From Hofstenia miamia (lineage: Eukaryota; Xenacoelomorpha; Acoela; Hofsteniidae), in assembly GCA_900660155.1 (NCBI GenBank), contig CABFPE010000003.1, positions 3,906,084-3,970,083 on the forward strand: 64,000 nucleotides of DNA, in the 5' to 3' direction. Below, piece after piece: positions 20,134 to 32,176 of this stretch; position 1 is the first letter of the stretch; every line of letters starts with the position of its first letter. Below the pieces are notes generated by a model. It did no database searches. It was not told the DNA's origin and saw only the letters and a program-made list of their open reading frames with translations. A program made the translations under genes and the position numbers.

Positions 20134-21040
20134 TGTGGTTCATTCAATAATGCCTCGGATTAGCTAAGAAAGAAGCACAGCACAAAAAACTAAAACAATT
20201 TTTATTGAACTGCATTAAATACTACTTCGAAAAACGTATGTAATTATTTTTCAATATAATTACCATTGGCAGCAATCAGCTTATTCCAACTCTTGAAATG
20301 CATCAGCCAATTTCCAGGAAGCTGGGAAAACCACTTTTAAACAAATTGCTGGAGTGCATTTATTGTTTCAAAGTGATGTCCAAATAATGCTTTCTTCATG
20401 TACTTGAATGAAAAGTAATCGCTTTTAGCAAAATCCTTGCTGTACGGCGGATGTTTTAGAAATGTAAGACCACACTCCTTTTTGTTGAAATTGTGCAATA
20501 TTTTTTACATGGATGGAAGCACTACAAACAAGGAGCTAAATTGGATTGGAAGTTTTTGATTTCTGTTTCTTCTTACGGCATTCCTCAACCAAATTGGCAT
20601 AGTATTGCCCATTTATTGTTCGTCCATTAGGCAAGAAGTCTAAGTGATTGACTCCACCTTTATTGAAAAACACTGAAAGCATCATTTGTTTTTGATGTGA
20701 GGTGTCACTTTTCACCTTCAACGGACGTTTCTCTTCTTTGTGACTCCATCAGATAAATGTAATGAAAAAGATGTCTCGTTCTCAGTAATAATATTATATA
20801 TAAAGGCATCACCATACTTATTTAAGCATTTGCAAATGCGATATAGACTCTTATCACAATTCCGTATTCTAGCTTATCCCTATGTAACAAAAATTAAATT
20901 TGTGCGTATTATACGTATACTGAAGAAAAACATAATTTAATTTATGCATTTAAGCAAACATAGTTTTCAAAAGCAATTGCTTTGCTTGAATTATCATGTT
21001 TCTTTCTTTGTTAGTCCCAGGCACTATTGAACGAAACACG
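20134..21040 (-). mobile_element. mariner-like element, about 0.9 kb
   Basis: The left end TGTGGTTCATTCAATAATGC (20134, after TA) pairs with the inverse of CGTGTTTCGTTCAATAGTGC at 21040, followed by TA. About 26 terminal bp match with few differences. A decayed mariner transposase lies inside on the minus strand. The element is about 400 bp shorter than a full mariner, so part of the N-terminal region is missing. Confidence 0.75.
20170..20745 (-). pseudogene. mariner transposase, C-terminal half
   Basis: A 61-codon open frame (20721-20536) reads MMLSVFFNKGGVNHLDFLP, then GRTINGQYYANLVEE, the mariner strand pair after the first catalytic Asp and its NxxxY helix. Downstream, with stops, come FNKKECGLTFLKHPPYSKDFAKSDYF, matching the family's HPPYSPDLAPSDYxLF motif (here with Ala replaced by Lys at one position), MKKALFGHHFE and a C-terminal WFSQLPGNWLMHFKSW. 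Order and strand are consistent with the inverted ends. Confidence 0.75.
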
Positions 21041-21059
21041 TACGTGCACTGTTGCATAA

Positions 21060-21220
21060 TATTAAATCTTTTTATGTCAGCCCATTGTCTCTAACAATCT
21101 GGCCTGAATTCGGACCCTGTTCTGCTCTTCCTTGGCTTTGCTCGGGTCTGTATGAGACTTGCAACTTGCCACGCCACTCCTCCCCTCCCTCCACGCACAA
21201 CCTGAACGCTGTAGCCTTAA
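21060..21220. other. Locally GC-rich patch
   Basis: Around 21105-21215 the sequence is clearly richer in G and C (CTCCCCTCCCTCCACGCACA) than anything nearby. The right edge, read on the minus strand, begins TTAAGGCTACAGCGTTCAGG, similar to the MITE terminus at 59664/59891, so it may be one end of a truncated MITE. Confidence 0.4.
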
Positions 21221-21739
21221 CATGATTTATCAGTGTATATTGGAATGATAATCATTTCGTTACGTATACGAAGAAAATAAATGTCTTAAGCTCTATGAAA
21301 TATATAATTGACTAATGAAACAAATTTAAACTATTATAAGGTATTAATGTTTGGAAGTTAAATTTGGAAGAAAATACTAAGCAGACAATGTAAGACCACA
21401 TATCCCTCTTAAAACCACCGCTGAATGAAAATATTTGGCACTGTAATTTTGTCATACAATGGTTTTCAAATCTGTACGGTTTTCTTCAAGTAATTTCAGG
21501 ACTTTAGCAAATATTAATGCAAATTACGTAGTGTAAATTTCATTAGGATAAATTGATAAACATTTTTTGTTCTTTGGCCAATGCCAAAGTAGATTTTAAA
21601 CAAAGAAATGATCCAGGAAAATTTTCAAACTATCTTTGAATTACTTCATTTTTGCAAGAAACTCATAGTGAACTTTCCATTTTTTAGTCAGATCATCGTA
21701 TAAATTTAGCAAACTTCAAACCATTTTACAATATTTCTA

Positions 21740-22260
21740 GTAAATATTTTTACTTTAGCAATCTTAAAGACAGTACATTCGTAAAGTTTGCTGCCGATGT
21801 CAATGCATGTTTTGGTGGCTCTAATCTAAATGATAATGTTGAAAACGGACGAGAGATCTCACCGAATGGTGCCAACAAAAAGAGTTTTTGTTCTTTGAAA
21901 ACAAATCACAGGAACTATTAATTAAGTCCACTTTCTAAAATTCCTAGAGTAAGTCATCTCAAGATTCTTGAATTCACTATAGATGAATCTTTTGGCTTCA
22001 ACTCACACATCAATAAGACATGTAAAAAGCCCGTATTTATTCTGTACCTTCTCTGAAAACTAAAAGATATTAGTTTTTCTGCTGCTCAGTTATAGTTATA
22101 TATTCCAATTTGGTGATATGCGTTGCTACATATGGATTGGCTGTGTGGGATGGAGAAAAAGATTATCTTCTGAACTCAAGATTTAGTGCAAAAAGAGCTG
22201 TCAGACTTCGTATCATTGAAGACTACACTTAAATTCGAACAATTATCAAGCATCGAGATG
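21740..22260 (+). pseudogene. LINE reverse transcriptase remnant (CR1/Jockey type)
   Basis: Frames joined across stops give DSTFVKFAADVNACFGGSN, corresponding to the catalytic KFADD motif with its second Asp lost. These are followed by a KSFCSLKTNH-type strand, VSHLKILEFTIDESFGFNSH, matching the YLGV.ID..L.F..HI motif of non-LTR reverse transcriptases, and a KLKDISFSAAQL helix. The order fits the palm-thumb region of a CR1- or Jockey-like LINE. Stops and the lost Asp make it dead. Confidence 0.65.
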
Positions 22261-22399
22261 AACAATTATATCATTCAATCACTAGCACTCCATTACATCC
22301 GCTCTCCTGCATGCTGAAAATGAGTATATCCTATTCAAATGAGACAAAAAGAACGCGCATTCCTGCTTGCGAGAAAGAGTAAACGGAAAGAGAGAGAAC

Positions 22400-22950
22400 T
22401 TTCAATTTTTCTAGACCGCTTTCTGCGAAACCGTATCTATTGAAGTTTCAATTTTGAATCTCTTGTATTGGAGTAATCAATATAATACATTTTTTTTCGT
22501 ATTTGCATATTCAATGAAATGTATTGTTAACTTATATGTACAATTGATGAAGGTTATTGAACCGCCGATTGGAAGGCCATTTTAAAGCAATTACAAATGA
22601 ATCATTGTCATAATTAAGAATTTTATTAAAAAGTTTACATCATGTGAGAGTAAATGAAATCGAACGTAACAAACTACATTTTTTATTATAATATATAGAT
22701 TGCGCATCAAAACTGTAAATGGGTTGGCTAATATCTTTTGTCCTTTTTTTGGGCTGGGTTGGGTCAAGCAATAAAAAGATGTTGAAGCAAAACATAGGTG
22801 AGCAAAGCAATGTGAGTCATGATTGTGTTATTAAAATACATTATGCCTGCAAACTCACATTAGTGTTACATGTATATATTGTTTGCATTAATTTTTGATT
22901 GTCATTTATTTATTATTTCGTTTTAATGCATTTTATATGTGTTTCTTTGT

Positions 22951-22986
<36 letters not shown>

Positions 22987-25900
22987 CATGAAGCAAAGAT
23001 TTGTAGAAGGATTAAAATTGAAGTAGTGCCATATGCGGATTATATCTTAACACAACTTTGGGTTGGGCCAATCGCATTAAAAACTCCAATAGAACTTGGG
23101 TTGAATGTCTATCTAAATTCATTAGTTGAATTTTGAGTTGAGTTGTGTTTGGTTGGGTTAGATCACAATGTACAGCGCTGCTGTACATAACCTACTCCTA
23201 AAATAACTGACTTGATATTCTGCACCAAATATGATCTGACGAGAAAAATAAAATTAAAAATCTATGGCATTGTAAATAGTTTCTCTGTTTTGGCAATTGT
23301 TCTTGTTTAAAGAACTAATGGTTTAATATGTTATTCAAGAAAAGGATTATGATCCTGCAAGGCGTTTGTTTCTTTATAATAAATGTGTTTGTATATACTT
23401 GCGTGGATGATCACACTGTAACAGGCACTTATATTGCAAAAAAGAATTGCAAAATTACAGAACTTGCAAGTATCAAAATACTAAACAATTGTCTAAATTT
23501 TTTAAAGAAAATGTTACAAATATGCACTTATTAGCTTACGCAACAGAATCTATATCGGTGCTTCTTGGAACCAGTGCACATGCTCATTTTCAAATAGCAT
23601 TACATTACTAATCGTCTAAAAATATCGATATAATGAAGGTTTCTTTAAGTTAAGCATTGCTTTATGCATGCAATAGCTGAAACTGATTAAAGGATTTGGG
23701 CTATCTGTCTACAGTAAATGTTTTTTTCCGCATCGATTTAAGCCTATCTTAATATCTGAACCTTAACTATAGGGAGTTTTTTAATTTTTAAAATTCGGAA
23801 TATTCATTGGAAAATGGATACTTTCACATACTACAGATAATACCAAAACTACTTAGCAAAAACTTTCAGCATAAGTGTGTCACTATTCAAAGATTTCCGA
23901 ATTTCTCAATAGAACAGGAGAGAACAAGGGGTCATTAGGGTTTTTAAGAGGTATTAATAGACACGTCCAGTATCCCGCCAGTAATTGAACAGCCGGTTTT
24001 TACTATGCCATATTTCACCCATCAACTTTGTCCGACACCTCTAATTCTTAAGATTGCCTATGAGTCTAGACGATACAAAAGACTCAATTAAAATAAAATC
24101 AACGAGTAAATTTTGATGCTTGCTATTTAAAAAATTCTTAATTCGAAATATTGAAACATTTTAATTGGCTTTTGTTTATTAGTAGCTAAATTGAATAAGC
24201 TTAAAACAAACTCTGAACGTCTTAATACAATCAAAATCGAGGTAATTAACACTATTTTGCTCTTAATTAAGGAATATATATTAATAAAATATAATTATAT
24301 ATTTTAACTGGAATAATTAACTCCATTGGCATTCGAAACAGTCATACGCATTAATTATGCGAAGTCTAAACTACTGTGTCTACAGTGTTTGTAAGAAATA
24401 AACTCATCGTATTCAAAATATTATTGCAAGCATTATGCATGATTGCTGCAAAGAAATAGTTACTGCCCTTCCAGGTTTACCCATTCATTATTTTTGAAAA
24501 TATAGAAAATGACATTTTACTTAGCTACTCGTACACTGCCATAAAGTAAAGTAAGAATATAATAGAATATTTTAATTTAGTAATAAGCAACCTAAATTTT
24601 TTTTTAAAATCTTTGACTATAGGATGGTAATTATAAGAAAATATTAAACTAATGAATATATCCAAAATCCAATAGCAGCATAGACCAGTGGAGCGACTCC
24701 TCTGTCCCTTACTCCGCCTTGTAAGCATCAAGATGAGGTTTGGGCGGTCTATCTGAACAAAAACAAACAGTTGAGGTGTTTGATTTTCATTGGCAATGCA
24801 TTCATATTCGTCATGCCTAGAACATTGCACAAATTTTCATCATTACATGGTGCAACACTCAGTCATAGATGAGTCGATATTCCAAGATTTCCAAATTTCT
24901 TATTGGGTTTGGAGAAAATTGTTAAAAAAAACGTGGACTAAATGATTTGGTTTTTTCGGGGAAACTTGGAAATTCAAAGATAAGGAATCTCCATTTGGAA
25001 ATCTCAAACTTCCTTCAAAATCTGAAGAAACACTGTTCTTTGGAAAAGCTGATTTGAAACTTTTGAATTTTGCCTGTTAATATGATCCGAGTTAACTCTC
25101 TAACAAATTCATCTTTTCAGTGGTGCCTATGAAAATGTTAAATTAGGAATATCTTTATGGGCCGACGTTATCAGAAATTTGCAAAATGTAAATATTTTCC
25201 GTCTCAGATATACAATATAATCTTTAAGATATGCCCTAAATCAAACAAAATTGTAAGCACAAATCCATGATCAAATTTTGTTTATTCGTACATGTTTTCA
25301 CTGCTGATAACTAAAACGCCTTAAAGTAAAGTCAAAATACTTTTTTTCAGTCAAAAATATATTGCAAAATTTATGACAAAAAAGTCTAAGATATATTGTT
25401 ATTTAAAAATTTTATATTTAGTTCAAAATTAGGCTAAAATCAAATATTTAATTTGTGAATTTCTATATTTTTGTGAAAATGCTGACAAAATTTGAATTCA
25501 AGTTAAGCCATTCTTGAACAAAGTTTATCTCAACTCAACAAACCTTTAGTAAAGAATCGTTGTTTTGAGGTTGAAATCTTTAAACGTTATATTTTGTCAT
25601 TTATACTTTATAACGCGTTTTAGGCAAAATATACTCAGTTTGAAACAATTTATTTTTATCATTGACTAAAAAGATGGTCAAAATTTCTTAGTTGTTTTGC
25701 CATTTTTTGTTGCAAAATACTAAATTTTTTGGTCAAAAAACTAATTTCCTTACTGATAGCACTGGTTACAAAAACGATTTTTAATAATCAATGGCTGATT
25801 GCAATTGTAAGGATTTATTTCAAAGTTAGAAATTGGCTGTTTGTTGCTAAAACGGAAGTTCTCAAATTCAAATTTTCACAGCCCTGAAATTGCCCTGTTA

Positions 25901-26145
25901 AATTTTCGCAAAAATACTTCTGATTAAATTTGATCAAGAAATTAATATGTGAATAATAGAACTAAACTACGCTATATTTTGTTTACATATTATTCATTAA
26001 TACAATCTGGAAATTTTGCGCATTTTTCATGATGAAATTTTTAAGAACGTACAACTCAAAAACTAAAGAAGGCCTCCGTCTCTCATTGAGGAGTGCCGCA
26101 ACATCTTACTTCGAGCACAGCACGAATCATTGGGTTTGCGAAGTC
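22400..26145. other. Long AT-rich stretch with no convincing gene
   Basis: It holds a (TA)n at 22953-22981, GGGTTGGG-rich patches at 22740-22770 and 23050-23165 like decayed non-autonomous elements, and a perfect hairpin TGTACAGC-GCT-GCTGTACA near 23170. A 68-codon ORF at 23328-23534 starts with a hydrophobic segment like a signal peptide but is AT-rich and unsupported. A minus-strand ORF at 24525-24830 covers a patch (24680-24760) that looks like a dispersed-repeat end. No exon was recognised. Confidence 0.35.
22953..22981. repeat. (TA)n microsatellite
   Basis: (TA)n of about 29 bp. Confidence 0.9.
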
Positions 26146-26154
26146 CATCTACAT

Positions 26155-26867
26155 CAGAGTTGTAAGTGGGTCATTTTGGTTCAATATTGGGTCACATATG
26201 TTAAAATTATGATTGGAAAGGGTCGGGTCATCTTATATAAAAATTATGGGTCATACATATTTTAGCAGAAAAAAATAACTTTAGTAATTGAAATAATATT
26301 GAAAATTGTCATGCGAATGGGAGTTGTGATAAACTAAATAATGCAAATTTATACTGGAGTGACATATGGCAATAAGCAGGACTTTGAACTAAATAATTGA
26401 ATATGCATGGAGAACATTTATAAAGTCGCTGCAATAACAAGAAATGTGTTTGTTATTAGACCATCATCATCCGATAACGATTAGCATTTTGAAAATTTTG
26501 GCTTTTTTGTATTAGCCTAGGTAGAATACTCAATATCATTAATTTTCATAATGTATTTCCCCTTCACAACAAAGGCTAAATTTTTCAATCCTATGCCGTC
26601 CAAGACCCAAGGCTAACCCAAGATCCAAGACCCCAACCTTGTTTCACCATCTCAAGAAATTCATAATAATTCGAATATATTGAGAAACAAATTTTTCTGA
26701 AAATTAATTTTTACACCTTTTTTGCAGGGCTTGGTCGAATTGAGCAAAAATTTGTAATTTTGAATAGGTCGGGTCCGGTTTGAAAATTAACAGTTTTCTA
26801 CGGGTCGGGTCTGAATCTAAGCAATTCCATGTTGGTCGGGGCTGATCGATGCCCGACTAAAACTCTG
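26155..26867. mobile_element. hAT-like non-autonomous element with perfect TSD
   Basis: The 713-bp element is flanked by identical 8-bp duplications ATCTACAT at 26147-26154 and 26868-26875. Its ends are inverted: CAGAGTTGTAAGTGGGTCA left and CAGAGTTTTAGTCGGGCATC (inverse) right. An 8-bp duplication and CAGAGTT ends fit the hAT superfamily. GGGTC/CGGGTCGGGTC phrases recur inside both ends. There is no transposase. Confidence 0.85.
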
Positions 26868-26875
26868 ATCTACAT

Positions 26876-28390
26876 ATCATGAAACAGTAAAAGTTTGTTA
26901 TTGATCACATGGGCTATAAGCCTTATATTTACCTGAGCGTTCGGTATAAAGAGAATTTTAAAAAATAGCAAATCTTTTCAAATAGCTTAGGCACAGCAAT
27001 ACAGTTTAGTACAAATTTTCAGCATTACATTCACCAATCAGATTTCTCAATGTGACAAATTATATTATATGAATAATATGTGTGTAAAGTTTCTAATATC
27101 AAATCCTGCCCCGGTGCCTGGGAATCTCTGAATGCTCATGTCGAATGGGTTAACGGATCAAATATTAGTGAAGAGCTTTCAAATATATATACCACATTTA
27201 TTGGCACAGTTTTGTTCTTCGTCTTAATACTGGTCACAATCCTTATAGCGTTCACCAATTTATGTATAACTTAAATAATACTAATATCTCACAAAGTGAG
27301 CTACCAATCTACTGGTAAGCTTGTAGATCTGAATGATTCCAAATAACAGTGGGTTACACAAAGAAGGAGATATTGTGTTGGGTCTCTAGCTTTGATTTTG
27401 ATTGAGTAAATCACAATTTTTTTGATAACATTTCACAAATATTAAAAACTAAGTTGGTGAGACGCATTTTCAGGATCGAGTTTTCAATATTTTGAAAATT
27501 TTGCTGAGGCTTTTTCGGAATTTGTTCACTCAAATTTATCACAACTGAGATGTAATCCGCTAGGTACAAAATCCTTTGTACGCCCTTGCAATATAAGACA
27601 ATATATAAAGGTAACTTAAAAAATGACCACTCGAGTCAGGAAAAGCGGATTTTCAGGTGTAATTGGCTGTACAGAGTAATTATCATATGATAGTTTGAAA
27701 GTACTTACTCCTAATGTTTGTAAAAACTTAAAGAAAAAACTAAAATATGCAAAGATGTGTATTTTGTGGTGAACTTGTAAAATAAGTAAAATTCTACGTA
27801 AAAATACTTAACACACTTTTTTGGTTAGAAATGAGCATTTGGTCAAGTGAAACTCGCGTTTAGTCTAGCATTAGCATTGGAAGGTTAGGATTACACTTGC
27901 CTCAAGCTTAGACTCTTTAGTGTAGTCATACATGAAAAAGAAGTTGTTTTGAAAAGGCAAAAATCCTCCCAGCCTGCAACCCACACTTCCTTTACATTTA
28001 CGTACTCTTAGTCACATCATAAGAATAAATAGACATGAAAAGAAACACAACAAAATCAAAATTCATTTTAGAACCTGGAAAAATTTGTTGAATACAAACT
28101 GCAAAAAGCTGATAATATACATTGTCTTGCATAATTCAAAGTTCAGTTATTTTGACTCCGCCGGAAAATAGACATGAATGTTTTTTGCCTGAGCCCACCC
28201 ACCTGCAGGCGTTTCCGGCCTTGTATATTACTAGCAGAAATATTTCAAACAAAGTAAATGTTTTTATAATAAAGGGCTTTTTATTACCATTAGTTCATTT
28301 AAGTGTGTATCACCAATGTGCTTTCTTTTGTAAGTGCATGCAGAATAAAATGCTTGTTAACAATATATTCTGAATCGATTTTATGTAAAG
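26876..28390. other. AT-rich stretch, one weak membrane-type ORF
   Basis: Only the 27080-27274 ORF (listed separately) stands out. An ORF at 28122-28373 is unsupported. Confidence 0.35.
27080..27274 (+). CDS. Possible terminal exon, single-pass membrane segment
   Basis: A 64-codon ORF reads a polar stretch (CPGAWESLNAHVEWVNGSN, with one N-glycosylation motif NGS) followed by a clean transmembrane helix (FIGTVLFFVLILVTILIAF) and a very short tail before the stop. This looks like the C-terminal exon of a type I membrane protein, and its composition differs from the flanks. No clear acceptor site or neighbouring exon was found, and no family is recognised. Confidence 0.3.
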   Translation: MCKVSNIKSCPGAWESLNAHVEWVNGSNISEELSNIYTTFIGTVLFFVLILVTILIAFTNLCIT

Positions 28391-28538
28391 GAGCAATGAC
28401 GCATTGAAATGAGCACTGGATCACAGCGTAATCCAGAACTCGCAAAAAATATTTTCGTCTAGCTCACTTTGCAGTAAATACTTCTTAAGTTCCGATTTCT
28501 CAACTTTCTGCCAAACTGTGATCTACACTTATGATCTT

Positions 28539-29885
28539 TCATTTAAAATGTATGTTACTTAGGGTATTAAGAAATAAGAAAATTTGAATAACCGATACAT
28601 TGAGGCAGAGAGCTTGTTTCAATAATTTTTCAGCTTCACTAAACAGCTTCCTTGTTAATGGTTCAAGACTTTGAATTTTCGATCCGAGTTCAGCTATAGT
28701 GCAATTATTAGAAATATCTAGCTTCAAATCACCAACAGTGGCTAAGTGTCGTTGAATTTTGGTCATATTGATGGATGGGGGTAAAATGACATCAGAAAAG
28801 TCAATGTCTTCTTCTTTTGCAGAAGACAATAAGATTTCCTCCCTTTTTGCAGCTTGTTGTAATCCGGGTTGTGCAAATCGTCTTTTATCTCTGCACACAG
28901 AAAATCTATAACTTCAACATATTGACGTCGTAAATCTGCTGTAAATGGAATATCCTCATCTTGTTAATTGTTTTGACGGTATCTTATTGGAATTTCTGAT
29001 TTTCTTTTAGTTGGAACTTTTAAGTTAAGAATTTCAGCCTAAACTTTAAGATCATCAAAGAGCTTTTCTAGGGCGGGTTAGGCTTGCTTAGCTTGAAGTA
29101 CTTTGAGGAGTGATTTTGATCCCTCAATTTCATTCATCGATGTAAAATTTACGTATTGCAGTGTTTTGCAAAATCTTCACAGGATGTAAAAAGTTCTGTG
29201 CAAATCGTTATGCCAAAGAAATTCTTCAATGCCTGTGACTGCTTTGCAAGGCCACCCAAACGAAATTTGGTGTCTGCTCTTGTTGATTTATTTTCTGATA
29301 TGTAAGTAAGAGTGTGCTGAATTTCCTGATATCCGGCCAAAACTCTTCTAGATGCACTCGCGTTAGCGCACCATCGGGTTGGACATAAGCTTATTAATTT
29401 ATGCACACGCTCATTTTTTTTCAACCATGGACTCAAATATTCCTTTTGTTTTGATGATTCTTTGATAGAATTAGAAGTGTCCCTGATGAATTGAAGCGTA
29501 TTAGAAATAAGAGGCACTTCTTTTGCAGCTTCCTGAAGGGCTAAATCAAGAGAATAATTAGCACAGTGTAGGTAAAGTCCAAAGGTGCCTTTTCGCGAAG
29601 ACGCGCTTCAACTTCTTTTACCATAGCAGACATATTTGAAGCGCCATCAAAACAGAAACCTTGGATCATCTCCATTAGTAGATTCAAGCGGAGAAAGATG
29701 TCACAAATCGCATTATACAAGGTTTCGCCAGTTGAATCGTGACAATTGTAGAACCCGAGAAACATATCTTTAACAAAGAAATCGTATCGCAGAGTAATTG
29801 AGAAGTGTTCTTGGCCAGCAATGTTGGTTGTTCCTTCTACAGTGAGGCTGTAAAAGTCTTCATCTTGGCACAGTGGCGAATACAT
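28539..29885 (-). pseudogene. hAT transposase (ZMYM-type), core and C-terminus
   Basis: Three collinear minus-strand frames make one decayed transposase. The first, 29885-29541, reads FYSLTVEGTTNIAGQEHFSI, equivalent to the family's DETTD(I/V)S.KEQ motif with the catalytic Asp altered, then IQGFCFDGASNMS, the conserved C/G-DGA.NM motif carrying an Asp. The second, 29517-29149, has LISLCPTRWCANASA, the CPTRW motif. The third, 28898-28539, carries the C-terminal region with EAEKLLKQALCLNVSV, near the dimerisation segment. Two frameshifts separate the pieces. This hAT group is related to host ZMYM/DUF4371 proteins. Confidence 0.8.
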
Positions 29886-31606
29886 ATAAATTTTTTAGAG
29901 GAGGCCCAATGTAAAATAAAATGCTAAGTGCATAATTGGGTACTAGAGAAGGCATAAGAATATTCAATTTTCAATTTTTAAAATTCAGCACTATGCACAG
30001 ATTTCACCATCATCTACTGACTCCAAAACAGAATTTTTGCAATTTTTCAATTTTTTTCAAATTGCAAATTACGCTTTAATAATAGCATGTTGTGTCTTTT
30101 AGGGGATTTTTCATTATATACTACAAAATAGACAAAGGAATAATTATCAACGATTTATAAAATGTTATTTAAACAAAATAAAAACAACAATCAAATAAAG
30201 AACACGTAAATACAAATGAGTTTCAAAAAATGTGTATGTTAATTCCCAACATTAAGAGGTTTTGTTTTCCTCAGGATTATGTTAGGGAACGTTCAATTCC
30301 TCAGTTAGTTCCACAATGCTAACATCAAGACGATTTTGAACTTGATTTAAAATCACAGTATCTTCAGAACTAAAAACGAATGTTCTCTTTTTAAAATTCC
30401 GGAAGAAAGACAATTATTCTTCTTGTTTCATTCCCAGGTAAATGCTCTAGCAAGGAAATTCTGATCAAATAAATATTCGGTCAGGGTTATGTATCTTGGA
30501 ACAGAATTAAAATAAATCAGTTTCAAATAAGAACTGTCAGTGTCACTTGAGGTAGTGGCTGGCTCCATCTAAGTGGTGATCAACTTCAAGCTTTGAAATT
30601 GCATGGTGTTGTCCAGTTCCACGAATGCGGAGGATCATGTTTTGTAACAAGGACAAGCTAAGTTGACATCTTATCCAGTTGTAGGTTATGGAATAGTCGG
30701 TATGCTTTTGTCAGCGATTAAACCACAAAGTTGTTTTAGAAACTTTTCAGTGAGCTGTGATGCTCCACCAGATGCACTGAACACCAGTGGTGTAAATGAG
30801 GCGAGATTAAGAAAATTGCAAAACTTTTACCTAATGGTATGAATGTGTGCTTAGTCTCAATTTCAATCAATGTTGCTAAATATGTTGATAAAATAAAAGA
30901 AAATCATCCAATTCACAAATGTAAAGCTAAAATCTATAAATTCTAAAAATAAAAAAATTTGTTTTCGATCTTTGAAGTAGGTGCATGGTGTTGAATTTGA
31001 GTACAAAAAATTTTACCAAACCTATTGATTATCAAATGGGGTAAGTAGGAACAGTGTTGAGAAATAGAAATTGTAGACAAGGAGAAAATGTTATTTAATT
31101 ATTACTCATGCTATGGTTAATATAGTACATTGTTATTTTGTCTATAAATTAATCACTATAAGTTTATGTGCCACTGGGTAGCCTTGGCTATGAAAATCTA
31201 ATTTCACTATTTTTAAATGCAAAATAATTTAAAATTTTATGCTTAAATTAAAATACCTCACAGAAATCATATGTGTTCCTATTCATCCGCATCCAAAAGG
31301 GTGAAGTGAAATACTTTTAAAGTATAAAACAATTCCTGAAAACTAAATATTCTCATATGTTTATTGAGATGAAATTTCAGGATCCATAGGACCGATTTTA
31401 GTGTAAAATGAAATACATTTTACATTTTCCAGATCTTTGTAAAAAACTTAAAAAATTGTTCTTATTCAATCCATTTGACGTTATTAAGGAATTTTCTTTG
31501 TAATTGTTTTTGTACAATTTTAATGAATTTTTCTTATTTTATAGGGGAGCCGGGCCCACTCGGCCCCTCCTCTGTATCTACCCATTATTCTCCGCTGAAT
31601 AGAATG
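29874..31606. mobile_element. Candidate hAT-like insertion inside the transposase
   Basis: The left end CAGTGGCGAATACATATA, followed by AGAGGAGGCCC, pairs with the inverse of CAGCGGAGAATAATGGGT, followed by AGAGGAGGGGCC, ending at about 31606. It lies exactly between the N-terminal and core pieces of the broken hAT transposase, which suggests a nested element. No matching 8-bp duplication was found. The interior is AT-rich with no recognised ORF. Confidence 0.4.
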
Positions 31607-31816
31607 AGCAAACATTTCCAATATTTCATTCTGAATTTTGTCAGAAATCCATTGTCTCTCCTCTTAAGCCACAATGTATCTCTAGAACATTCACACTTCT
31701 TTTAACAGTTGATAAAAGTTTCTATCTTGATGGTATTCGCCGCGAAGTGGTAAGCCTTGCTTTGCCAGGTAACTAATCGAAGAAAAGATAAGCCAAAGCG
31801 ATTTTTGTATTTTGCC

Positions 31817-32176
31817 TTAGGATGTCTTTAGAATTTGCTGAGGCACATATAATGCAAAACACGGAGTCACCATCAACACCATAATGAAGCCATTTCCAAG
31901 TTTCAAACCACTTGTATTTACACCTTTTTTTTGCTTCCCCAATTTATGTGGTTGGAAATCAGCACTAGGTTGAAACGCAGAAGCTGGTAATGGATTGATT
32001 TTTGGCTCCCCGAACGTTGAAGATGTGCTATCTGGTGTTGATATAGGCATCGCGGAGGGAGTAGCTGACAGTGGCTTGATTTTTGGATCTCCGGAAGTTG
32101 AAGATGTGCTGTTGAAAAAAGCACTTAGGGTAGGCTGACTCTTGTTTTTCTTCATCTTCTTGGCTGGATTATCCAT
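31817..32176 (-). pseudogene. hAT transposase N-terminal piece
   Basis: A 119-codon minus-strand ORF begins MDNPAKKMKKNKSQPTLSAF, then FN. A basic start followed by a QPTLSAFF-type motif is usual at the N-terminus of ZMYM-type hAT transposases. It contains two diverged copies of a STSSTxGxPKIxPL segment (around residues 23-40 and 50-66), an internal 27-residue duplication. The zinc-finger part that should follow is missing. The core pieces continue on the same strand at 29885-28539. Confidence 0.55.

Noticed and set aside
23328-23534. 68-codon ORF with a hydrophobic start as a secreted peptide
   Set aside because: AT-rich, no cleavage-site or splice support, no cysteine pattern; hydrophobic ORFs are common in AT-rich DNA.
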